From: Erwinia persicina NBRC 102418
GTDB lineage: Bacteria; Pseudomonadota; Gammaproteobacteria; Enterobacterales; Enterobacteriaceae
Reading direction: 5' to 3'
Assembly (NCBI RefSeq): GCF_001571305.1
Contig: NZ_BCTN01000013.1
Span: forward strand, 62,001-126,000
Length of the DNA stretch: 64,000 nt
The translations under genes were made by a program, and so were the position numbers. Positions within the stretch are counted from its first letter, which is position 1. Every line of letters begins with the position of its first letter. Positions 35,300 through 45,079 of this stretch are shown in pieces. Below the pieces are notes generated by a model. The model was not told the DNA's origin. It ran no database searches and saw nothing but the letters and a program-made list of their open reading frames with translations.

Positions 35300-36430
35300 A
35301 TGGATACTATGGCTAATCAAACACCTTCCGTACCCGATGATGAAAACCAGCATCAAAATGGCTCTTCACATGAAGATGAAGAGGTTCAGCGCAAACGTCC
35401 CGGCAAAAAGCCGCTGATTATTCTGGCGATAGTGATCCTCCTGATGCTGGTGGTGGCGCTGTGGTTCTGGTTGACCACCCGTAATATTGAAACTACTGAC
35501 GATGCCTTTACCGAAGCCGATGCTGTCACTATTGCGCCTAAAGCGTCCGGCTATGTCACCGAGCTGAGGGTAAAGGACAACCAGCGGGTGAAGAAGGGCG
35601 ATCTGCTGGTGGTGATTGACCCCAGGGATACCACTGCCCAGCGCGAACAGGCGCAGGCACAGCTGGGGCTGGCTCAGGCACAACTGCATCAGGCGCAGGC
35701 ACAGCTGGCGCTGGCTAAAGTGCAGTATCCGGCACAGAAAGACCAGGCGCTGGCACAGTTAGCGCGCGCCCAGGCAAATTATATGAACGCCCAGGCGGAT
35801 GATAAACGTCAGCGCGGCGTCGACCCCCGGGCGACGTCACAGCGGAATATTGATACGGCGAACGCCCAGTTACGCAGTGCCAGAGCGGAACTGGCGAATG
35901 CCCAGGCTCAGGTTGAGGTAGCTTCTCAGGTCGCACTGCAAATCCGTCAGCAGGAAACCAATGTTGAGGCACGTCAGAGCCAGGTTGAACAGGCCCAGGC
36001 ACAGCTTAATACCGCCAACCTCAATCTTTCCTACACCGAGGTTCGTGCCCCTTACGATGGTTTTGTGACTAAGCGTAATGTGCAGGTCGGGACGCTGGCA
36101 CAGGCAGGCTCGTCCTTATTTTCTCTGGTGTCTCCGGACGTGTGGATTGTGGCTAACTTTAAAGAGTCACAGCTGGCCCGAATGAAGCCGGGCGACAAAG
36201 TTGAAATTGGCGTCGACGCCTGGCCGGACATGAAGCTGGAAGGGCACGTCGACAGTGTGCAGATGGGTAGTGGCTCGCGTTTCTCGGCTTTCCCGTCTGA
36301 GAATGCCACCGGCAACTACGTGAAAATCGTTCAGCGCGTACCGGTGAAAATCGTCATTGATAAAGGGCTTGACCCGAACCGTCCGCTGCCGATTGGTCTG
36401 TCGGTTGAACCGAAGGTCACGCTGGAATGA
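35300..36430 (+). CDS. HlyD/EmrA-type membrane fusion protein
   Basis: The 376-residue periplasmic adaptor has a charged cytosolic N terminus, one transmembrane helix (about 36-58: PLIILAIVILLMLVVALWFWL) and a biotinyl-lipoyl half-domain (IETTDDAFTEADAVTIAPKASGYV). A long Ala/Gln-rich coiled-coil hairpin follows (about 110-240, repeated AQAQL heptads), then a beta-barrel domain (YTEVRAPYDGFVTKRNVQVGTL). It links the pump and outer-membrane protein encoded next to it. ATG 35300 is used; MAN at codon 4 is an alternative. Its TGA overlaps the pump gene start. Confidence 0.92.
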   Translation: MDTMANQTPSVPDDENQHQNGSSHEDEEVQRKRPGKKPLIILAIVILLMLVVALWFWLTTRNIETTDDAFTEADAVTIAPKASGYVTELRVKDNQRVKKGDLLVVIDPRDTTAQREQAQAQLGLAQAQLHQAQAQLALAKVQYPAQKDQALAQLARAQANYMNAQADDKRQRGVDPRATSQRNIDTANAQLRSARAELANAQAQVEVASQVALQIRQQETNVEARQSQVEQAQAQLNTANLNLSYTEVRAPYDGFVTKRNVQVGTLAQAGSSLFSLVSPDVWIVANFKESQLARMKPGDKVEIGVDAWPDMKLEGHVDSVQMGSGSRFSAFPSENATGNYVKIVQRVPVKIVIDKGLDPNRPLPIGLSVEPKVTLE

Positions 36431-37995
36431 ATTCCGCGCAGAGCTGGAAGCCCGCCAGTAACCCGTGGCTGGTGGCGATGACGGTGACGCTGGCGGTGTT
36501 TATGGAGATCCTGGACACCACCATCGTCAATGTTGCCCTGCCGCACGTGGCGGGGTCACTGTCTGCCAGCTACGACGAATCCACCTGGGTACTGACCTCT
36601 TATCTGGTCGCCAACGGCATCGTCCTGCCCATTTCTGCTTTCCTCAGCCGCCTGCTGGGGAGAAAACAGTTTTTCCTGATCTGCATTGTGATGTTTACGG
36701 TCTGTTCTTTTCTCTGCGGTATCGCCACCGAGCTGTGGCAGATTATCCTGTTCCGCATTTTACAGGGCTTTTTTGGCGGTGGACTGCAGCCGGTGCAGCA
36801 GTCGGTACTGCTGGACTATTTTAAGCCTGAGGATCGCGGCAAGGCCTTTGGTTTGTCTTCGATTGCCATTATCGTGGCCCCGGTGCTGGGCCCGACGCTG
36901 GGGGGCTGGATCACCGATAACTACAGCTGGCGGTGGGTCTTCTTCATCAATATTCCGGTGGGTATTCTCAGCGTGCTGGCCATTTACCAGTTGCTGGAAG
37001 ATCCGCCGTGGGAGCGTAAATGGGCGAAGGGCAAGCTGCGCGTCGACTATATCGGTATCAGCCTGATCACCCTGGGCCTGGGTTGCCTGCAGGTGATGAT
37101 GGATCGCGGGGAAGATGAAGACTGGTTCCAGTCCAGCTTTATTGTTACTTTCGCGCTGCTGGCGCTGACCGGCATTGTCGGGGCAATTTACTGGCTGATG
37201 TACGCTAAAAGGCCGGTGGTTGACCTGCATGTGCTGAAGGATCGCAACTTTGCGGTGGCCTGTCTGCTGATGGCCGGCATGGCCGCCATTCTGTATGGCA
37301 GCTCGGTGGTCATCCCGCAGCTGGCGCAGCAGGATCTGGGCTATACCGCCACCCTGTCCGGGCTTGTGCTGTCGCCCGGAGCCGTGCTGATCGTACTGTC
37401 TATCCCGCTGGTGCTGAAGCTGATGCCGATCATCCAGACGCGAATACTGATCGCCTTCGGCTTTTTGCTGCTCGGCGTGTCGTTTATCTACTCGTCAACG
37501 CTGACCCCGGATATCGATTTTACTTCGCTGGTGATTATGCGCAGCTTCCAGACCATCGGTCTGGGCTTCCTGTTTGTGCCGCTGACGACCATTGCCTTTG
37601 TCACCATCCCGCAGCGGCTGAATGCGGACGCTTCAGCGCTGTTTACCATGTTCCGTAACGTAGCTGGTTCGATTGGCATCTCGCTCTCTACGGCGATGAT
37701 TACCGAGCGTTCACAGGCGCGTAGCGCGCAACTGGTGGATAATATGACCCCACTCAATGAGCCCTTTAATCTGGCGGTGGAGCGCTGGGCTCAGGGAGTG
37801 AGAGATTTTGTGCATATGGCGGGCGATCCGGTCACGATTGCCACCGGGCAACTCTACAAGCAGATGATCGTCCAGGCGCGTTTCCTCGCCTACATTGATG
37901 TCTTTATGGGCCTGAGTATTGTTGCCCTTGTCCTTATTCCATTTTGTCTGCTGCTGGCCCCGATTAAAAGCCAGGGCAGTGCGGGAGCACACTGA
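36427..37995 (+). CDS. EmrB/QacA-type MFS drug efflux transporter (DHA2)
   Basis: The 522-residue pump has 14 predicted helices and the DHA2 motifs MEILDTTIVNVALPHVAG (motif D1), FLSRLLGRKQFF (motif A) and LQGFFGGGLQPVQQS with PVLGPTLGGWITDNYSWRWVFFINIPVG (motif C). With the adaptor and outer-membrane factor it should form a proton-driven tripartite exporter from cytosol or inner membrane to the outside. Substrates cannot be told from the sequence; hydrophobic toxicants are usual for the family. Confidence 0.94.
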   Translation: MNSAQSWKPASNPWLVAMTVTLAVFMEILDTTIVNVALPHVAGSLSASYDESTWVLTSYLVANGIVLPISAFLSRLLGRKQFFLICIVMFTVCSFLCGIATELWQIILFRILQGFFGGGLQPVQQSVLLDYFKPEDRGKAFGLSSIAIIVAPVLGPTLGGWITDNYSWRWVFFINIPVGILSVLAIYQLLEDPPWERKWAKGKLRVDYIGISLITLGLGCLQVMMDRGEDEDWFQSSFIVTFALLALTGIVGAIYWLMYAKRPVVDLHVLKDRNFAVACLLMAGMAAILYGSSVVIPQLAQQDLGYTATLSGLVLSPGAVLIVLSIPLVLKLMPIIQTRILIAFGFLLLGVSFIYSSTLTPDIDFTSLVIMRSFQTIGLGFLFVPLTTIAFVTIPQRLNADASALFTMFRNVAGSIGISLSTAMITERSQARSAQLVDNMTPLNEPFNLAVERWAQGVRDFVHMAGDPVTIATGQLYKQMIVQARFLAYIDVFMGLSIVALVLIPFCLLLAPIKSQGSAGAH

Positions 37996-37996
37996 C

Positions 37997-39547
37997 ATGA
38001 ACGTTCCTTCTTCTTATTTGCGTTCGCGCAGTTGTGTACTGGTGGCCGTGGCGCTGACGCTGAGTGGCTGCGCTGTGGGCCCCGACTATCAGTCACCGAA
38101 GCCCACTACGCCGTCACGTTTTAACAGTATGCAGTCTGACGGGGGGTCTGCGCCGCTGGCGGCGTCGGCGAACCCAAACTGGTGGAAAACGTTCAACGAT
38201 CCGCAGCTGGACAGTCTGATTGAACGGGCGGTGAAAGGGAACTTATCCCTGCAGCAAGCGGTATTGCGCATTGCCGGCGCGCGACAGCAGCTTAATCAGG
38301 CGCGCGGTGCCTGGGCACCCTCGGTGAACGGTAACGCTCGCTTTACCCGTCAGCAGTTAGGGATTAAAGGCGAGCTGGAGTCTGAAGGTGTCTATGACCA
38401 GATAGATCAGGCGAACAGTGAGACGGAGCTTCGCCCGGCGCTCGACAGCCTGTCGAAGCCCGTTGGCCTGTATCAGGGGAGCTTTGACGCCTCGTGGGAG
38501 CTGGATCTGTGGGGTAAAGTTCGCCGTCAGGTGGAGATGGCTGACGCGCAGCAGCAGCAGTCGGTGGAAGAGCGTAATGACGCACTGGTGTCATTAGAAG
38601 CGGAAGTGGCCCGGGCCTATCTGCAACTGCGCGGGGCACAGGCCATCACGCAAACTCTGCAGACTCAGCTCGATGTGGCGCAGCAGACGCTGGAGCTGAC
38701 GCAGAGCCAGCAGCGTAACGGGCTGGCTCCGCAGACGAATGTGGAAAATGCCCGCGCACAGGTTAACTCGCTGCGGGCCCAGATGCCGCAGTATCAGGCG
38801 CAGATCCATCAGGCGATGAATGGCCTGGCTGTATTAACGGGCAAAATCCCGGGGGCGCTGGATGCCGAACTGATGACGGTGAAACCGCTGCCCGTTCTGC
38901 CCAAAGCAATCCCGGTCGGCGTGCCGTCGGAACTGGCGCGTCGCCGCCCCGATGTGCGGCAGGCTGAAGCCAGGCTTCATGCTGCCACGGCGAATATCGG
39001 CGTTTCCGTCGCACAGCTCTTTCCCAGTTTCTCCCTGACCGGGCAGTTTGGCATGCGCAACAGCGATGCCAGCTACCTGGATAACTGGAGCAGTAATTTT
39101 TACAGTTATGGCCCCTCGGTGACCATTCCCATCTTCCAGGGCGGCAGGCTGGTCTCCGGCGTGAAACTGGCCCGCGCGCAGCAGGCCAGCGCGGCGCTGG
39201 GCTACCGTCAGACGGTGCTGACCGCACTGCAGGATGTGGAGAATGCGCTGGTTAGCTACCGCAGCGATCAGCAGCAGGTGGACGGGCTGGACGATACCGT
39301 GGCAGCGTTGCAGAGTACCTTCAACCTCGCCAGCGACAGTTATCGTCAGGGGATCTCCACCTTTATTGAGGCGCTGGACGCACAGCGCCAGCTGGCACAG
39401 GCGCAGCAGCAGGCCGAACAGGCGCGGGTGCAAAGCACGCTCGATCTGGTGGCGCTGTATAAAGCGCTCGGCGGTGGCTGGGAAGCGTATCAAAATGTGG
39501 CGTTGCCGAATTATTCGGTATTCGGCCCGGCAGAAAATCCGCAGTAA
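37997..39547 (+). CDS. NodT-type outer-membrane efflux lipoprotein
   Basis: The 516-residue protein has a signal peptide with lipobox TLSGC (cysteine near residue 25) followed by AVGPDYQSPKPTTP, typical of RND/NodT outer-membrane factors. Two OEP repeats follow, including SFDASWELDLWGKVRRQVE and YGPSVTIPIFQGGRL. It would form the TolC-like trimeric exit duct for the adjoining pump. Start 37997 lies 1 base after the pump stop, so the three genes form one operon. Confidence 0.94.
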   Translation: MNVPSSYLRSRSCVLVAVALTLSGCAVGPDYQSPKPTTPSRFNSMQSDGGSAPLAASANPNWWKTFNDPQLDSLIERAVKGNLSLQQAVLRIAGARQQLNQARGAWAPSVNGNARFTRQQLGIKGELESEGVYDQIDQANSETELRPALDSLSKPVGLYQGSFDASWELDLWGKVRRQVEMADAQQQQSVEERNDALVSLEAEVARAYLQLRGAQAITQTLQTQLDVAQQTLELTQSQQRNGLAPQTNVENARAQVNSLRAQMPQYQAQIHQAMNGLAVLTGKIPGALDAELMTVKPLPVLPKAIPVGVPSELARRRPDVRQAEARLHAATANIGVSVAQLFPSFSLTGQFGMRNSDASYLDNWSSNFYSYGPSVTIPIFQGGRLVSGVKLARAQQASAALGYRQTVLTALQDVENALVSYRSDQQQVDGLDDTVAALQSTFNLASDSYRQGISTFIEALDAQRQLAQAQQQAEQARVQSTLDLVALYKALGGGWEAYQNVALPNYSVFGPAENPQ

Positions 39548-39568
39548 TCCGGTTCTGTTGTTCATCCC

Positions 39569-39602
39569 GCGTGGCTGTCGCCTGACAGCCACGCTTTTTT
39601 TC
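39569..39602 (+). terminator. rho-independent terminator of the efflux operon
   Basis: An 11-bp perfect stem GCGTGGCTGTC/GACAGCCACGC with a GCCT loop is followed by seven T, 21 bases after the last stop codon. Confidence 0.95.
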
Positions 39603-40152
39603 CTCCACCACCTCCTGACAAACATACCCACATTAGTTGCCCTGCTTTCATGCCTTTGAGGCTTTTTTATCAGTGCCTGTCCACGTAAACCTCTTATCCC
39701 ATGCTCTGCCAGCCGACATGAGAGCGATAGATTGCAGGGTGATAGATAAAGTCGTTTATATGAAAACTCTCTATCATGGATTTAATTCATTGATATAAAT
39801 AGCTTATTTTGTTTATTGATGATGTTTTACTGTCATGAAGTTGATGTGTTTCTATCCTGACAGACTTAAAAATGAAACGAGAGAGGATTATTTATGATGA
39901 GATGAAATGTTCTCAAATTATATTTGCTGCATTTGGATCACACCATTACAACGTAAATGGCGCGTATCTGTGACTTGTATCGCAAATATAATGAAATAGT
40001 GGGATGTAAGCCTCAAAATTTAATTTTCATTGTTAATTAAAATGAAAAAAATGATCTAAATTGGTTCGCAGAGGCGGTGAACGATCCACCACATAATGAT
40101 TCACCACTCTGTACCCCACTAACCAGGTCGATGAGAGGTCACTGTAGTCACC
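39603..40152. other. AT-rich intergenic region before the sugar transporter gene
   Basis: About 550 bp without a credible gene. The section 39760-40070 is markedly AT-rich. It holds a CRP-like site at 39969-39984 and the leader of the sugar transporter gene. No terminator, small reading frame with ribosome site or repeat stands out otherwise. Confidence 0.6.
39969..39984 (+). promoter_or_regulatory. CRP-like site upstream of the sugar transporter
   Basis: TGTGA-N6-TCGCA matches nine of ten core positions of the CRP consensus TGTGA-N6-TCACA, with A/T-rich flanks (AAATA on the right). It lies 168 bp upstream of the transporter ATG. Catabolite control of a sugar porter would be expected. Confidence 0.6.
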
Positions 40153-41643
40153 ATGGCAAAAGAACAATATATCACCCCGAACCGGGCATCAGGGCCCAAC
40201 AGCGATACCAAAACAGAACCCTTTGTTAAGGTCATTGCGTTGGTTGCTACCCTCGGCGGATTACTTTTCGGTTACGACACCGGCGTTATTTCTGGCGCGC
40301 TGCTGTTTATGGGCGACGAATTACACCTTACTCCCTTCACCACCGGACTGGTAACCAGTTCACTGTTGTTTGGTGCCGCATTTGGCGCGCTGTTCTCCGG
40401 GCATTTCGCCGCGTCTGCCGGCCGTAAAAAGATCATTATCATTTTGGCGATTATCTTCGCTGTTGGCGCTATGGGTACCGCCCTGGCACCGAATGTGGAA
40501 TGGATGATCTTCTTCCGACTGGTATTAGGCGTGGCCGTCGGCGGCGCTTCGGCTACCGTGCCGATCTACATTGCTGAAATTGCCCCGGCGAATAAGCGCG
40601 GTCAGCTGGTGACCATCCAGGAGTTGATGATTGTCTCCGGGCAGATGCTGGCTTACATTTCTAACGCCGGCTTTAACGCCGCGTGGGGCGGGCATGAAAC
40701 CTGGCGCTGGATGCTGGCCGTCGCCACCATTCCTGCGGTTCTGCTGTGGTTTGGCATGATGTTTATGCCGGACTCGCCGCGCTGGTATGCGATGAAAGGG
40801 CGTCTGGCTGAAGCGCGTCAGGTGCTGGAACGTACCCGCGCCAAAGAGGATGTCGAGTGGGAGCTTGAAGAGATCACCGAAACGCTGGAAGAGGAAGACA
40901 AGCAGCAGACAAGGACCAGCCTCCGCGAACTGAGAAAGCCCTGGCTGTTTAAGCTGTTTCTGATCGGCATTGGTGTGGCGGTGATCCAGCAAACCTCCGG
41001 TGTTAACACCATCATGTATTACGCCCCGACGATGTTGAAAGCGGTGGGTATGAGTACCGATGCTGCGCTGTTTGCCACTATCGCCAATGGTGCCATCTCC
41101 GTGATCATGACCTTTGTCGGGATTTGGTTACTGGGCAAAATCGGCCGGCGAACGATGGTGAAAATCGGCCAGTTTGGCTGTACTGCCTGCCTGTTCTTTA
41201 TCGGCGCTGTCAGCTACTTCATGCCGGAAACCATTAACGGACAGGTGGATGTATTACGTAGCTATATGGTACTGCTGGGAATGCTGATGTTCCTGAGCTT
41301 CCAGCAGGGGGCGCTGTCGCCGGTGACCTGGCTGCTGCTGTCGGAAATCTTCCCGACGCGGCTGCGCGGCATCTTTATGGGCGGAGCCGTCTTTGCTATG
41401 TGGATTGCCAACTTCCTCATCTCCCTGGCGTTTCCGATGCTGCTGGCCAGCGTGGGGCTGTCAGGTGCGTTCTTTATCTTTGGCTTAATCGGCATTGTCG
41501 GGGCGATATTCGTGATTAAGTGCATCCCGGAAACCCGCAACCGCAGCCTGGAGCAGATCGAACATTATCTGCATGACTGGCTGAGCAACGAAGAAGAGAG
41601 TAAAGCGCTGAACGCATCGAAGCGTAAAGCAACAAGTCACTAA
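40153..41643 (+). CDS. MFS sugar porter family transporter
   Basis: The 496-residue protein has 12 helices and sugar-porter signatures: GGLLFGYDTGVISGALLFM (helix 1), GRKKIIII after helix 2, RLVLGVAVGGASATVPIYIAEIAPANKRGQLVT (PESPR/E-motif region), FMPDSPRWY and a C-terminal PETRNRSLEQIE. It is a proton/sugar or proton/polyol symporter close to the IolT/GalP/XylE group. An inositol, galactose or pentose substrate is possible, but I cannot distinguish. It stands alone, without metabolic genes beside it. Confidence 0.9.
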   Translation: MAKEQYITPNRASGPNSDTKTEPFVKVIALVATLGGLLFGYDTGVISGALLFMGDELHLTPFTTGLVTSSLLFGAAFGALFSGHFAASAGRKKIIIILAIIFAVGAMGTALAPNVEWMIFFRLVLGVAVGGASATVPIYIAEIAPANKRGQLVTIQELMIVSGQMLAYISNAGFNAAWGGHETWRWMLAVATIPAVLLWFGMMFMPDSPRWYAMKGRLAEARQVLERTRAKEDVEWELEEITETLEEEDKQQTRTSLRELRKPWLFKLFLIGIGVAVIQQTSGVNTIMYYAPTMLKAVGMSTDAALFATIANGAISVIMTFVGIWLLGKIGRRTMVKIGQFGCTACLFFIGAVSYFMPETINGQVDVLRSYMVLLGMLMFLSFQQGALSPVTWLLLSEIFPTRLRGIFMGGAVFAMWIANFLISLAFPMLLASVGLSGAFFIFGLIGIVGAIFVIKCIPETRNRSLEQIEHYLHDWLSNEEESKALNASKRKATSH

Positions 41644-41661
41644 TCTGATCACTACTCTACT

Positions 41662-41681
41662 GGCCGGGGGGCACCCCGGCC
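41662..41681 (+). terminator. GC-rich hairpin after sugar transporter gene
   Basis: GGCCGGGG/CCCCGGCC form a perfect 8-bp stem with a 4-base loop 18 bases after the stop. No T-tract follows directly, so termination strength is uncertain. Confidence 0.6.
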
Positions 41682-41794
41682 GCAATGTGCTTCCTGACTC
41701 TCCCTCCTGCCAGACCACTGTATGCCGCGCGCCTTTTTTTTGGCATAATGCGCGCTGACTCACATACTCACATCGCAAATTAAAGGCTATCTCT

Positions 41795-43387
41795 GTGCTA
41801 GTTTCCAGCAACGTCACCATGCAGTTTGGCAGTAAGCCGCTGTTCGAAAACATTTCTGTCAAATTTGGCGGCGGCAACCGCTACGGTCTGATCGGTGCCA
41901 ATGGCAGCGGTAAATCCACCTTTATGAAAATTCTGGGTGGCGATCTGGTGCCGTCTGGCGGCAACGTCGCCCTCGATCCTAACGAGCGTCTCGGTAAGCT
42001 GCGCCAGGATCAGTTCGCCTTTGAAAAGTACTCGGTACTGGATACGGTGATCATGGGCCACGGCGAGCTGTGGGCGGTGAAAGAACAGCGTGATGCCATT
42101 TATGCGCTGCCTGAAATGAGCGAAGAGGACGGCTATAAAGTGGCCGATCTCGAAGAGAAATATGGTGAGATGGACGGCTACACCGCAGAAGCGCGTGCCG
42201 GAGAGCTGCTGCTGGGCGTGGGGATCCCGCTGGAACAGCATTACGGCCCGATGAGTGAAGTCGCGCCCGGCTGGAAACTGCGTGTGCTGCTGGCACAGGC
42301 GCTGTTCTCTAACCCGGAAATTCTGCTGCTTGACGAACCGACGAACAACCTGGACATCGATACGATTCGCTGGCTGGAGCAGGTGCTGAACGAACGTAAC
42401 AGCACCATGATCATTATTTCGCATGACCGTCACTTCCTGAACATGGTGTGCACGCACATGGCGGATCTGGATTACGGCGAACTGCGCGTGTATCCGGGTA
42501 ACTACGACGAATATATGACGGCGGCCACCCAGGCCCGCGAACGCCTGCTGTCCGATAACGCGAAGAAAAAAGCGCAGATCAACGAACTGCAGTCCTTCGT
42601 CAGCCGCTTCAGCGCCAACGCCTCGAAATCCCGTCAGGCCACCTCTCGCGCCAAGCAGATTGATAAAATCAAGCTCGACGAAGTGAAAGCCTCCAGCCGC
42701 CAGAACCCGTTTATCCGTTTTGAGCAGGATAAGAAGCTGTTCCGTAATGCGCTGACGCTGGAAGCCGTCACCAAAGGTTTCGATAACGGTCCACTGTTTA
42801 AAAACGTCAACATGCTGCTGGAAGTGGGCGAGAAACTGGCAATTTTAGGCCCTAACGGTATTGGTAAAACCACGCTGCTGAAAACGCTGATTGGTGAACT
42901 GCTGCCGGATAACGGTACGGTAAAATGGTCTGAAAATGCGCAGGTCGGTTACTACGCGCAGGATCACGCGCATGACTTCGCAGACGATCTGACCGTGTTT
43001 GACTGGATGAGCCAGTGGAAGCAGGAAGGCGATGACGAGCAGGCAGTACGCGGTATTCTGGGTCGTCTGCTGTTCAGCCAGGACGACATCAAGAAGCCGG
43101 CTAAGGTACTGTCCGGCGGCGAGAAGGGCCGCATGCTGTTCGGTAAGCTGATGATGCAAAAGCCTAACGTGCTGATCATGGATGAGCCAACTAACCACCT
43201 CGATATGGAATCTATCGAAGCGCTGAACATGGCGCTGGAAATGTACGAAGGGACGCTGATCTTCGTTTCTCACGACCGCGAGTTCGTCAGCTCACTGGCG
43301 ACCCGCGTGATTGAAATGACGCCGGGCAAAATTAACGACTTCACCGGTGACTACGAAGATTACCTGCGCAGCCAGGGTATCGTTTAA
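41795..43387 (+). CDS. ybiT: ABC-F family ATPase YbiT
   Basis: The 530-residue protein has two ABC domains without membrane segments: Walker [10 protein letters not shown] (about 36-44) and GPNGIGKTT (about 350), each followed by a signature and [10 protein letters not shown] or [11 protein letters not shown]alker B. The linker between domains (residues about 240-310) carries the ABC-F interdomain helices. ABC-F proteins act on the ribosome E site to relieve stalled translation. It corresponds to E. coli YbiT, which also begins [12 protein letters not shown]; the start here is GTG at 41795. Confidence 0.96.
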   Translation: MLVSSNVTMQFGSKPLFENISVKFGGGNRYGLIGANGSGKSTFMKILGGDLVPSGGNVALDPNERLGKLRQDQFAFEKYSVLDTVIMGHGELWAVKEQRDAIYALPEMSEEDGYKVADLEEKYGEMDGYTAEARAGELLLGVGIPLEQHYGPMSEVAPGWKLRVLLAQALFSNPEILLLDEPTNNLDIDTIRWLEQVLNERNSTMIIISHDRHFLNMVCTHMADLDYGELRVYPGNYDEYMTAATQARERLLSDNAKKKAQINELQSFVSRFSANASKSRQATSRAKQIDKIKLDEVKASSRQNPFIRFEQDKKLFRNALTLEAVTKGFDNGPLFKNVNMLLEVGEKLAILGPNGIGKTTLLKTLIGELLPDNGTVKWSENAQVGYYAQDHAHDFADDLTVFDWMSQWKQEGDDEQAVRGILGRLLFSQDDIKKPAKVLSGGEKGRMLFGKLMMQKPNVLIMDEPTNHLDMESIEALNMALEMYEGTLIFVSHDREFVSSLATRVIEMTPGKINDFTGDYEDYLRSQGIV

Positions 43388-43484
43388 CGTTCTGCCGGTT
43401 GGGATATCTGTCCGTGTTGTGGATCGTCACGACACGGGGGAAGTTATCCCGCAGGGTGATCGGTTCGCCGGTCGCCCCTTTCCC

Positions 43485-45032
43485 TTACCAATTTTCCGCT
43501 ACCCGGTTTTTCCCCGCTTTTTTCGCCGCATACAGGGCTTTATCGGCCTCTGCAATCAGGGCCTGCCCCGCATCAACATTACGTTCAGCATTCATTACAT
43601 GCATCCCGATACTGATGGTCACCACTTTGCTGTCGGTACCTGTCTGGCCGTGAGGGATCCTCAGTGCTGCAATTGCCGCCAAGGCCTGGCGGGAAAAACG
43701 TAGCGCGGCCTCACGATCGGCCCCCGGCATTATGACCGAAAACTCTTCTCCGCCGTAGCGGGCAACCAAATCTTCCGGGCGTCGGGGCAGATGTGCCAGC
43801 GTGTCACCGATTAGCTTAAGGCACTCATCGCCGGCCAGATGGCCGTAGGTATCGTTAAACAGCTTGAACGAATCCACGTCGATCATCAGCAGCGCCAGCG
43901 GCGAGTGCAGTTTTGCCGATCGTGCAGCACTGCGCTGCAGATAGAGGTCAAACTGCCTGCGGTTAGCCAGCCCTGTCAGGCCATCAACCAGCGCCAGGGT
44001 CTGTAAGGTGCGGTTCATTGACGTTAGCCGATCGCGCACGAGTGTCAGTTCCAGCTGATTTTTGAGGTTCAGCGAAATATGGCGCATGACCAGAAAGCCC
44101 AGCAGGAAGATCACCAGCAACAGAATGGTGCAGAGCAGGGCATAAATACTGATGTCTGAGAACCAGGCTTCAAGGAGTAACTCTTTATCATAACCGGCTG
44201 CCACGACCAGCGGGTAGCGTTTGAGGCTGGAGTAACCAAACACCCGTTCGATACCGTCAAACGCGGATTTATAGATGGCCGTGCCGCTGGAGGCCGTTTT
44301 CAGCAGGTTGGTAAATAGCGGACTTTGGGAAATATTGCGGTTGATCGCCTCATTGCTGAAAGGACGGATGTACAGGATCGTGCCATCTTTCAGCATCAGT
44401 GCCAGCACATCATGTTCGTTCAGATTGTAGTAATTGTATATTTGCTTGAAAAAATCAAGCCGCACGGAGGCCAGCAGTACGCCCCGGAAGGAACCGTCGT
44501 AGTTATCGAGACGCATCGATACCGGGATAATTAGATCGCCAGTCGTCCTGCTACGGATCACTTTTCCAATATGGATCGCTTTACTGCTGTTTTGCTGATG
44601 GTAGTGAAAATATTCGCGGTCGCCATTATTGGCACGTTTCGGCATATTTCCGTCAGAGGTTACCAGCCAGTTGCCTTCGGCATCATAGACAAACAGGCCG
44701 TGCAGCTGCGGAAGACTGGCTTTACGATTGGTCAGTATTTCGCGCAGGTAGTCGGTCTGTTCATCCCTGAGCCCGATCAGAGAGATACGATCGCGAAGGT
44801 CCTGTAGGGTGAGGTCTACCTGTAAAAAAGTGTCCTCCGCCTGCCGGGAGAGTGACTGGGAAAGGTTACGCGCATCAAGCTGAGAGGTGGAAATCATGCG
44901 GTTCCATGAGGTCCAGATGACCCAGCCATTGATAGCAATGACCGCCGCGACAATCACCAACAGAAAGATGATCATCAGCTGTCGTAGAGACGATTTTTCG
45001 CTCGTGGCTATCGCATTTTGCTCATCAATCAT
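43485..45032 (-). CDS. dCache-GGDEF diguanylate cyclase
   Basis: The 515-residue inner-membrane enzyme has a first transmembrane helix (about 20-42), a periplasmic dCache sensor domain (about 45-290), a second helix (about 295-318) and a GGDEF domain (about 345-512). The active site reads RYGGEEF (GGEEF at 427-431). RPED at 418-421 lies exactly five residues upstream and forms the RxxD inhibitory site, so product feedback is expected. It would make cyclic di-GMP in response to an external small molecule. The ligand is unknown. No phosphodiesterase gene is adjacent. Confidence 0.93.
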   Translation of the reverse strand: MIDEQNAIATSEKSSLRQLMIIFLLVIVAAVIAINGWVIWTSWNRMISTSQLDARNLSQSLSRQAEDTFLQVDLTLQDLRDRISLIGLRDEQTDYLREILTNRKASLPQLHGLFVYDAEGNWLVTSDGNMPKRANNGDREYFHYHQQNSSKAIHIGKVIRSRTTGDLIIPVSMRLDNYDGSFRGVLLASVRLDFFKQIYNYYNLNEHDVLALMLKDGTILYIRPFSNEAINRNISQSPLFTNLLKTASSGTAIYKSAFDGIERVFGYSSLKRYPLVVAAGYDKELLLEAWFSDISIYALLCTILLLVIFLLGFLVMRHISLNLKNQLELTLVRDRLTSMNRTLQTLALVDGLTGLANRRQFDLYLQRSAARSAKLHSPLALLMIDVDSFKLFNDTYGHLAGDECLKLIGDTLAHLPRRPEDLVARYGGEEFSVIMPGADREAALRFSRQALAAIAALRIPHGQTGTDSKVVTISIGMHVMNAERNVDAGQALIAEADKALYAAKKAGKNRVAENW

Positions 45033-45079
45033 CGGCTTATCAGTCCTTTACGCATCCACGCATTAGCTTAACTATAGCG

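Noticed and set aside
35630-36010. Repetitive AQAQL-coding stretch as a DNA tandem repeat
   Set aside because: The repetition is at protein level and reflects the heptad coiled-coil hairpin of HlyD-type adaptors; codons vary between copies.
36465-36824. 119-codon plus-strand frame inside the EmrB-type pump gene
   Set aside because: It is another reading frame of the pump gene and has no own ribosome site or domain.
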